Source: Halotalea alkalilenta DSM 17697 (GTDB taxonomy: Bacteria; Pseudomonadota; Gammaproteobacteria; Pseudomonadales; Halomonadaceae). From it: a stretch of DNA of 64,000 nucleotides. Position 1 is the stretch's first letter, and each line of letters opens with the position of its first letter. Below the pieces are notes generated by a model that did no database searches, was not told the DNA's origin, and worked only from the letters and a program-made list of their open reading frames with translations. Of this stretch, positions 54,995 to 64,000 are shown piece by piece. Where the stretch lies: the NCBI RefSeq assembly GCF_000621205.1, contig NZ_JHYY01000030.1:1-64000 (forward strand). Direction: 5' to 3'. A program made the position numbers and the translations under genes.

Positions 54995-55023
54995 AAGATA
55001 ATCTAAATGCTAACAATTATCAA
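54995..55023 (-). promoter_or_regulatory. tolQR-tonB promoter with overlapping Fur-box-like site
   Basis: Minus strand TTGATA (55023-55018), 17 bases, TATCTT (55000-54995). TGATAATTGTTAGCA (55022-55008) matches the 7-1-7 Fur consensus TGATAATNATTATCA at 12 of 14 defined positions and covers the -35. Iron-dependent repression is inferred. Confidence 0.65.
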
Positions 55024-55226
55024 ACGACCCAGAGAGGCAATACTGGCGCGACGAAGGGAGAGCTCCCATGGCGGACGCAGCCAGATACCGGCGCCGAGCG
55101 ACGCCGCGAAATAGTGTAGCACGGCCACTCTCGAGACCAAGAGCCGAGTCCAAAGCGCAGGTCGATGCGCTAGGCTTGAGCGTTTCACGCCAGGACCGGC
55201 GACTCACCCGCGATGGAGATCCTCTG

Positions 55227-56864
55227 ATGCATTCATTCGACAACGGCCCCGAGACCCTGGTCGACCAGATACTCGAAGCGCTGCTCGCCACCGCCCCGCT
55301 GGCGCGGCTCGACATCGGCAGCGGTGGCCGAGTGCTGATGCGCGACGACTGGTCGCCGCAGTCGGGCAAAGTGGCCTTGATCTCGGGAGGAGGCGCAGGC
55401 CATGAACCCGCCCACGCCGGATTCGTCGGCCACGGTATGCTGACCGCAGCGGTCATCGGCGATCTGTTCGCCTCCCCCAGCGTCAGCGCTATCGACGAGG
55501 CGATAGGCGCGATCTGCGGGGACGCCGGCTGCCTGTTGATCGTGAAGAACTATACCGGGGACCGGCTCAACTTCGGCCTCGCCGCCGAACGAGCGCGCGA
55601 ACGGGGTCTCGAGGTGGAGATCGTATTGGTCGGTGACGATGTCGCCCTCCCCGGGGCGGCTCAACCGCGCGGCATCGCAGGTACGGTGCTGGTGCACAAG
55701 ATCGCGGGCTTTCATGCCGAGCGCGGCGAAAGCCTCGCTGAAGTCGCCCGGGCCGCCCGCGAAGCGGCCGCGCGAATGCGTACGATCGGACTGGCCCTCA
55801 GCGCGGCCCGACTGCCAGGAAGGCCAGTGCGTGAAAGCGAACCGGCGCTCGGGCTCGGTATCCATAACGAAGCAGGGGCGCGCAGCGTCGCGCCAACCTC
55901 CGCGGCGCAGGCCGTAGCGCTGGTGCTCGACGCACTCGCCGTGAACGGCGGACAGCAGCGCTGGATCGTACTGCTCAACGACCTCGGCGGCTGTTCCCCT
56001 CAAGAGCGCGCGCTGCTGACCAGCGAGGTGCTGGATCAGCTCGGCCTGGCGCGCATCGCCCGCTTGGTCGGCGCAGCCCCCTTGATGAGCGCACTAGACA
56101 TGCATGGCTTCTCGCTGACGCTGCTGGACAGCACTCCCGCGCTGATCGAGGCGCTCGAAGCCCCGGTCAGGGTGCCGGCCTGGCCCGGCGTGATCACCCC
56201 GCATGCCGCGCAGACCAGAACCGCTGCCAGAAGCACCCCCGACCGGCAACCCCTCGGCCGGCGCAACGCCGGGCGGGAGGCGCTGATCCGCGCGGTGGCC
56301 GAGCGCCTCATCGAGTCGCGCGACGAACTCGACCGGCTGGATGCGCACAGCGGCGACGGCGATGCTGGAAGTACCTTCGCCGCCGGCGCGACGGCGCTGC
56401 TCCAGGCACTCGACGCAGGAACCCTGCCGAGTGGCGAAGACGCAGCGCTATGGCGTGCGGTCGCGGCGCTGCTGGAGGCGAGGATGGGAGGGTCGAGCGG
56501 CGTGCTGCTGTCGATTCTGCTCACCGCCGGTGCAGCACGCCTGGCCGCGGGGGGCGACTGGCTTGAAGCGCTGGAGACCGGCGTCGAGCGGATGCGGTGG
56601 CACGGCGGTGCCGCACCTAACGACCGGACCCTACTCGACGCGCTGATCCCGGCGCTGCACGCACTGAACGAAGGCGGCGGTCTGGATGCCGCAGCGCAGG
56701 CCGCCAGGCATGGCGCCGACGCCACCGCCTCGATGCAGGCGCGGGCGGGGCGCGCCGCCCAGGTACCCGAAGCGGCCCAGCGGGGCCATGTCGATCCGGG
56801 TGCCGAAGCTATCGCCCGGGTGTTCGAGAGCCTCGTCTCGCAGCAGTCTGGCACGCGGCCCTGA
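55227..56864 (+). CDS. Dihydroxyacetone (glycerone) kinase, fused DhaK-DhaL
   Basis: 545 residues from the ATG at 55227 (MHSFDNGPETLVDQILEALL), with GGAG about nine bases upstream; the frame is open to 55068. The DhaK half has GGGAGHEPAHAGFVGHGML and the substrate-binding His in LGLGIHNEAGAR, where most relatives read GIHGEPG. The DhaL half (about 350-545) has LDAHSGDGDAGSTFAAGA, the ATP-magnesium site, and MGGSSGVLLSILL. Such single-chain enzymes use ATP rather than the phosphotransferase system. No glycerol dehydrogenase is nearby. Converges on sseA with five bases between the genes. Confidence 0.88.
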   Translation: MHSFDNGPETLVDQILEALLATAPLARLDIGSGGRVLMRDDWSPQSGKVALISGGGAGHEPAHAGFVGHGMLTAAVIGDLFASPSVSAIDEAIGAICGDAGCLLIVKNYTGDRLNFGLAAERARERGLEVEIVLVGDDVALPGAAQPRGIAGTVLVHKIAGFHAERGESLAEVARAAREAAARMRTIGLALSAARLPGRPVRESEPALGLGIHNEAGARSVAPTSAAQAVALVLDALAVNGGQQRWIVLLNDLGGCSPQERALLTSEVLDQLGLARIARLVGAAPLMSALDMHGFSLTLLDSTPALIEALEAPVRVPAWPGVITPHAAQTRTAARSTPDRQPLGRRNAGREALIRAVAERLIESRDELDRLDAHSGDGDAGSTFAAGATALLQALDAGTLPSGEDAALWRAVAALLEARMGGSSGVLLSILLTAGAARLAAGGDWLEALETGVERMRWHGGAAPNDRTLLDALIPALHALNEGGGLDAAAQAARHGADATASMQARAGRAAQVPEAAQRGHVDPGAEAIARVFESLVSQQSGTRP

Positions 56865-56869
56865 GCCGC

Positions 56870-57703
56870 TCAGTCCCCGGTCGCCACCGGGCGCCCCGGG
56901 GTGCGGCTCCATTCGCTCCACGAGCCTGGATAGAGCCGGGGCAAAGGCAACCCGGCGATCGCGTGGGCAAGGATCAGCTGGCAGGCGCTCACCCCCGAGC
57001 CGCAGTAGCCGATCACATCTTCGCCTTCGGGCAGCAGCGCGCGCAGCGCAGCGGCGTCTCTCCAGCGCCCGGTCGAGCCGAGCGTCGCGCTGCTCGGCAG
57101 GCTTCGGGCGCGGGGAATGTGCCCGGCGATCGGGTCGAGCGGTTCGACCTCGCCGCGAAAGCGCTCGGGCGCCCGGGCGTCCAGCAGCACCGCCTGGCCG
57201 CTGGCGACCTCGTCGGCGCTGGCGATCATCGAGTCATCGAAGGTCGGCTGCCAATCGCTGGCCACCACCGTGGCATCGGGCTCGCCATGGTCGACGGGCA
57301 GGCCCGCCTCGCACCACGCCTGCCAACCGCCATCGAGCAGATGAACGTTGCGATGCCCGGCCCAGCGCAGCATCCACCATGCCCGGGCGGCAGCGATCTG
57401 GCCGCCGGTGTCGTCGTAGACGACGACCCTTCGGTCCGGCTCGACCGCATGGGTTCGGAGCGTCTCGGCGAAGCGCTCGGCGCTCGGCAGCGGATGGCGT
57501 CCACCGACGCCGTCCTCGCGCATCGGCGCCGATAGATCACGATCGAGATCGAGATGATCAGCACCGGGCAGGCGGGCTTCGCGCCAAGCGGCACGCCCGG
57601 CGCCGGTGTCGTTGAGTCGCGCCCGGCAGTCGAACAGCAGCGGCGGCGAGGATTCGGTGAGCCAGCCCTCGAGGGTGGGAACGTCGACCAGCGGTGAATG
57701 CAT
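56870..57703 (-). CDS. sseA: Thiosulfate / 3-mercaptopyruvate sulfurtransferase (two-domain rhodanese)
   Basis: 277 residues from the ATG at 57703, with AGGAG six bases upstream; the frame runs on to 58117 only as a shadow of the helicase gene. Two rhodanese domains: the inactive first one (LLFDCRARLNDTGAGRAAWR, VVVYDDTGGQIAAARAWWML) and the second with the catalytic Cys loop VIGYCGSGVSACQL. The CGSGV loop resembles mercaptopyruvate sulfurtransferases (CGSGVTA). Transfers sulfane sulfur to cyanide or thiols. Confidence 0.9.
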   Translation of the reverse strand: MHSPLVDVPTLEGWLTESSPPLLFDCRARLNDTGAGRAAWREARLPGADHLDLDRDLSAPMREDGVGGRHPLPSAERFAETLRTHAVEPDRRVVVYDDTGGQIAAARAWWMLRWAGHRNVHLLDGGWQAWCEAGLPVDHGEPDATVVASDWQPTFDDSMIASADEVASGQAVLLDARAPERFRGEVEPLDPIAGHIPRARSLPSSATLGSTGRWRDAAALRALLPEGEDVIGYCGSGVSACQLILAHAIAGLPLPRLYPGSWSEWSRTPGRPVATGD

Positions 57704-57767
57704 GGAAGCTCCTCTTTGGTTTGCCTTCATCGCCGATGATGCGCTCACTGCGCCTCTCCGCCAAGGT

Positions 57768-59984
57768 TCAGGCGGGCTCGATCGGCGCGCGGGCGGCGAG
57801 CAGGCGCCGCTTGCCGGCGGTCGAGAAGCGTACCTCCAGGATGCAGCGCTCCCCCTCCCCTTCGACCAGCTCGATCTCGCCGCGCCCGAAGGTGGCGTGC
57901 TCGATCCACTCGCCAGGACGCCAGCCTCCCGGCAGCGACGGGCGATCACCCTGGCGCAGCGCCAGCGCCTGACCGAAGGCGTGGAGGTAGCGTTCCACCA
58001 GCGCAGGATCGGACACTGCGATCGGTGCATTCGCCCCCGCCACCATCGCCTCGGCGACCGCGGTGCAGGCCTCCCAGCCGCTCTCGGCGAGGAACCGGCT
58101 CGGGCGACGCTCACCACCGTCGTCGAACAGCGCGAGGCGCTCCTTGGCCCTGGTGACCGCGACGTAGAACAGCCGGCGCTCCTCTTCCAGCCCCGAAGGG
58201 GTCAGCGGCATTTCACGCCCATAGAGCGGGCAATCCTCCTCGTTGAGCCCCCACACCGCGACCAGCGGCCACTCGAGCCCCTTGGCGCCATGGATGGTCG
58301 AGATCACCACGCCGTCGGTACGCGCCTCCACCGGATTCTTCAACAGCGCGACGAAGGCGGCGGTATCGTCGGCGAGCTCTCCGGCCTGCTCGAGCAGCAC
58401 GTCGAGCAGGCGCACGTCCTCCTCGCCTTTCTCCCTGCGCGCGGCGGCGCGACGCAGCAGCTTCTCCGCATCGAGGGTCTCGATCACCTTGGCGAGCAGC
58501 CGGGCCGGCGACCACTGGGCCAGCCGCGGCAGCTCGCACAAAAGCGACCAGCGCTTCTTCAGGTTGCGCCGCTGGATCGGTTTGAGCCCTTCCAGCAGCG
58601 CATCCTCGCGGGCCAGCCATCGCTGCGACTCGGCCAGTCGATGGCAGATCCGCTCGAGGCGCTCTCGAGCGACGAAGGTGGACGGCTGGGAGAACAGCAA
58701 CATCAGATGCGCAGGATCGGCGAGCAGCCGCGGCTGCAGCGCAAGCTCGAGGTAGCCGGCGAGCGCGCGGACCAGCGGCAGGCGGAAGACGAAGCGATCC
58801 TCGCGGCCGAGCTGGAAGGGAATGCCTGCGCGCAGCAGCCGCAGCTGCACCGGCACGCTCAGCGTCCAGCTGCGCACCAGTACCGCCGCCTGGTCGAGCG
58901 GACGGCCCTGGTCGAGCCAAGCTTCGAGCGTCTCGATCAGCGCCCTCGCTCCGCTTCGGGCCTCGATCGTCGTCTGCGGCGTGCCCGGTGCGGCGAGCGT
59001 GAGCTGGTCGGGCCGGCGGCGATTGGCGGCAATCGCATGGTTGGCGAGCAGCGCCAGCGCGTGACCGTGGCGAAAGGTGTAGGAGAGCGGATAGTCGGTC
59101 GGTTTGCCGAAGCAGCGGTCGAAGCGCTCGAGCATCGCATCGACCCTGGCACCGCGCCATTCGTAGATGCACTGGTTGGCATCGCCCACCGCCATCACCT
59201 CGCCATGGGGGGCGGCGAGCAGCGCCAGCAGGCGCAGCTGCGCCTCGTTGATGTCCTGGTATTCATCGACGATCACATGGTCGAGGAAACCCTGGATCCG
59301 CAAGCGCAGAGATGGATCGCGCGCCAGCGCCCGCAGCGGGTGATGCAGCAGATCGGCGTAGGTCATCAGCCCCTGCGCCTCGAGCAGTGACTCATGCATT
59401 CGATAGGCGGTGGGGAAATGGCGCGTCTCGGCCCCGAAGTCGTCGCTCTCGACCATCTGCTCCGGCGCTACCAGCTCGCCCTTGACCCGCTCGCAGAAAT
59501 GACCGAACGCCTCGAGCCGCTCGGGTTCGAGCGCCTCCTCGCCGAGCTCGGGATACTCCTCGAGGGTACGTATCATCGCTTGGCGGGCGAGCCGCTCGCG
59601 CTGCCACTCCGCTTCGATCAACCGCCGTGCCGGCAGCACCCCCCAGCGGGTCAGCGAGCCGCATAGACGATGCCCGATCGAGTGGAAAGTGCGCACCCGG
59701 GGCAGCCGCTGTCCCGGTGCGGCGAGGCTCTGGAGACGGGTGGCGAACTCGTCGCGGGCCGCACGGTTGAACATCAATACCAGCATCCGCTCGGGGTCGG
59801 CACCATCGTCGAGCAGCGCCATGACCCTGGCGGCCAGGGTCGAGGTCTTGCCGGCCCCCGCCACCGCAGCGACACGGGCATGTCCCCGGCGGTGGGCGAC
59901 GACCGCGCGCTGCTCTTCGGTCAGCCGCTCGAGCAGCGCTGAGCGCGTGGCGCTGGGGTTCACCGCCGAGCGCTCAGCGCACAC
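57768..59984 (-). CDS. UvrD/Rep-family superfamily 1 helicase
   Basis: 738 residues from a GTG at 59984 that overlaps the tatD stop by 11 bases; a GTG at 59960 is an alternative. Motifs are Q and I (LTEEQRAVVAH, VAAVAGAGKTSTLAARV), Ia (FNRAARDEF), II VIVDEYQDIN, III GDANQCIYEWRGA, IV YTFRHG, V TIHGAKGLEWPLV and VI RRLFYVAVTRAKERL. The C-terminal GEWIEHATFGRGEIELVEGE resembles the Tudor-like tail of PcrA/UvrD that binds RNA polymerase. Probably 3'-5' DNA unwinding in repair. It is additional to the standard tatD cluster and may be a paralogue of the main uvrD. Confidence 0.9.
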   Translation of the reverse strand: MCAERSAVNPSATRSALLERLTEEQRAVVAHRRGHARVAAVAGAGKTSTLAARVMALLDDGADPERMLVLMFNRAARDEFATRLQSLAAPGQRLPRVRTFHSIGHRLCGSLTRWGVLPARRLIEAEWQRERLARQAMIRTLEEYPELGEEALEPERLEAFGHFCERVKGELVAPEQMVESDDFGAETRHFPTAYRMHESLLEAQGLMTYADLLHHPLRALARDPSLRLRIQGFLDHVIVDEYQDINEAQLRLLALLAAPHGEVMAVGDANQCIYEWRGARVDAMLERFDRCFGKPTDYPLSYTFRHGHALALLANHAIAANRRRPDQLTLAAPGTPQTTIEARSGARALIETLEAWLDQGRPLDQAAVLVRSWTLSVPVQLRLLRAGIPFQLGREDRFVFRLPLVRALAGYLELALQPRLLADPAHLMLLFSQPSTFVARERLERICHRLAESQRWLAREDALLEGLKPIQRRNLKKRWSLLCELPRLAQWSPARLLAKVIETLDAEKLLRRAAARREKGEEDVRLLDVLLEQAGELADDTAAFVALLKNPVEARTDGVVISTIHGAKGLEWPLVAVWGLNEEDCPLYGREMPLTPSGLEEERRLFYVAVTRAKERLALFDDGGERRPSRFLAESGWEACTAVAEAMVAGANAPIAVSDPALVERYLHAFGQALALRQGDRPSLPGGWRPGEWIEHATFGRGEIELVEGEGERCILEVRFSTAGKRRLLAARAPIEPA

Positions 59985-60801
59985 GCGAGAACAGTCGATA
60001 GAAATTGGCGCTGGTCTGCATCCTCACCTCGTCGAGACTGATACCCCGCACCTCGGCAATGGTCTTCGCTACTTCGACCACGTGACGGGGCTCGTTGGGC
60101 TTGCCGCGATGGGGCACCGGCGCAAGCCAGGGGCTGTCGGTCTCGACCAGCAGCCGATCCAGCGGAAGCCGACGCGCCAGTTCGCGAACGTTCTCCGCGC
60201 GATGGAAGGTGACGATGCCTGAAAGCGAGATGTAGAAACCGAGCCGGATCGCTTCGCGGGCGATGTCGATATCATCGGTGAAGCAGTGCAGCACGCCGCC
60301 TATGTCAGGATTCGCGTGCGCGCGGATCAAGGCCAGCGTCTCGTCCCCGGCGGCGCGGGTATGCACGCTGACCGGCAGTTCCGCTTCGGTCGCCGCGATC
60401 AGGTGATTGCGAAAGCGCAGGCGCTGGGTCTCGAACGGCACCGCCGCCTCGGTATCGGCGAAGTCCAGCCCGATCTCGCCCACCGCGACCGGCGCGAAGC
60501 GCTCGATGCAGGCGCGGATCTCGTCCAGGCTGGGCTCATGCTCGAGCGCTTTGAGCGGATGCACGCCGGCGGCGATCTCGACGCAGCGATGCCTGCGGGC
60601 GATCTCGACCAGCCCGGGCAGGTCGTCCAGGTCGGTGGCCATGGCGAGAATCCGGCCGACGCCCGCCTCGAGGGCTGCATCGATCGCCGCGTCGAGGCTA
60701 CCCTGGTAGGGCGCGAGATCGAGCCGGTCGAGATGACAGTGGGAGTCGATGAAGTGCGGCTGGGCCAGCGGCGCCGCGGACGCAGTGAAGCTTCGAGTCA
60801 T
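59974..60801 (-). CDS. tatD: TatD-family metal-dependent hydrolase (3'-5' DNase)
   Basis: 275 residues. Metal ligands are in HFIDSHCHLDRLD (HxH), AVGEIGLDFADTEA (Glu), LPVSVHTRAAG (His), GVLHCFTDD (His) and LLVETDSPWLAP (Asp), the full TatD set. The C-terminal region ends YRLFSRVR. It lies 37 bases after holB; in many gammaproteobacteria a pilZ gene sits in between, and it is absent here. Confidence 0.93.
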   Translation of the reverse strand: MTRSFTASAAPLAQPHFIDSHCHLDRLDLAPYQGSLDAAIDAALEAGVGRILAMATDLDDLPGLVEIARRHRCVEIAAGVHPLKALEHEPSLDEIRACIERFAPVAVGEIGLDFADTEAAVPFETQRLRFRNHLIAATEAELPVSVHTRAAGDETLALIRAHANPDIGGVLHCFTDDIDIAREAIRLGFYISLSGIVTFHRAENVRELARRLPLDRLLVETDSPWLAPVPHRGKPNEPRHVVEVAKTIAEVRGISLDEVRMQTSANFYRLFSRVR

Positions 60802-60838
60802 GGCGTTCTCATGGTTGGATTCGACAGCGCATCGGGGC

Positions 60839-63602
<2,764 letters not shown>

Positions 63603-63638
63603 GACGATGATATTGGACCCGTAATGATGTCGCGGCGC

Positions 63639-64000
63639 TCAGCGATGATACCCGAGCAGTCGATGGGCGCTGCGCTGCAGCGCGAGATGGGCATCGGCCA
63701 ATGGCGGTTCGAAGGGCTCCCGCTGCGTGGGGAAGTGCAGCCGGCGCAGCGGCCACAGCCCCTGCACCGAGTTGATCAGGCACAGCGCCCGAGCGCGCGT
63801 CAGCTCGTCGAGATGCAGCGGCGCGATCTCGAGCGAGCCTGCCTCGAGCAGCGCTGCGCGCAGCGTGCCCGCGACGCCGCACTGCTCGAGCGGCGGCGTG
63901 AACCAGCGGCGTCCATCGTGCCAGCAGAGATTCATCGCCGTCGCCTCGGTCAGCCAACCTTGCTGGTCGGCGAGCAGGCCCTCGGCGATCTTTTCCCCGC
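63639..64000 (-). CDS. pabC: Aminodeoxychorismate lyase, C-terminal part (5' end outside window)
   Basis: About 120 residues, reading GEKIAEGLLADQQGWLTEAT from the edge, then NLCWHDGRRWFTPPLEQCGV AGTLRAALLE. This is the fold-type IV PLP lyase PabC, in which EGLLxDxxGWxxEGTxxNLF is typical. It makes 4-aminobenzoate for folate. The PLP Lys and start lie outside the window. The pabC-mltG-tmk-holB order supports the call. Confidence 0.9.
   Translation of the reverse strand, partial: GEKIAEGLLADQQGWLTEATAMNLCWHDGRRWFTPPLEQCGVAGTLRAALLEAGSLEIAPLHLDELTRARALCLINSVQGLWPLRRLHFPTQREPFEPPLADAHLALQRSAHRLLGYHR

Overview
High-GC gammaproteobacterial chromosome, most like Halomonadaceae/Oceanospirillales with Pseudomonas-like gene orders. 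This is inferred from conserved blocks: cysM-rlmD-relA-mazG, algU-mucA-mucB-mucD, lepA-lepB-rnc-era-recO-pdxJ slot, and pabC-mltG-tmk-holB-tatD. I see no rRNA, tRNA, CRISPR array or phage.

Layout. 1-347: the end of an IS1182-type insertion sequence abutting a terminator hairpin. 379-5613: a two-gene RND efflux operon and its divergent TetR regulator, with an AcrR-like palindrome lying on the efflux promoter. 5626-7969: an isolated FliA-type sigma factor and a DASS carboxylate transporter. 8360-17459: proS, ampG, a SEC-C-motif protein, an unrecognised membrane protein and topB. 17489-21980: a sugar-dehydrogenase-like lipoprotein, a MITE-like element flanked by two copies of a terminator hairpin, and ppc. 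22230-33555 (all minus strand): mazG, relA, rlmD, cysM, a PdxJ-like protein lacking the PdxJ active site but ending in a His-rich tail, recO, era, rnc, lepB and lepA. 34004-35432: an AT-richer luxI/luxR quorum-sensing pair placed between lepA and mucD. 35634-39653: the envelope-stress operon mucD, mucB, mucA, algU. 40009-46062: DAHP synthase, dinG, rhlB, a small basic protein and xthA. 46271-52617: an M19 dipeptidase and a five-gene dipeptide ABC transporter. 52687-54956: tolQ, tolR and a TolA/TonB hybrid with a long 18-bp tandem repeat, behind a Fur-box-like promoter. 55227-64000: fused DHA kinase, rhodanese, UvrD-like helicase, tatD, holB, tmk, mltG and the 3' part of pabC.

Most genes are core functions: translation and RNA processing, stringent response, replication, cell envelope and envelope stress. 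The accessory or unusual parts are the IS and MITE, the lux cassette, the degenerate PdxJ homologue and the TolQR-TonB hybrid locus. Several operons are translationally coupled (mucA-mucB, rnc-era, dppB-C-D-F, tmk-holB). Start sites given here were often chosen by ribosome-binding site and operon overlap, and are shorter than the longest open frame.
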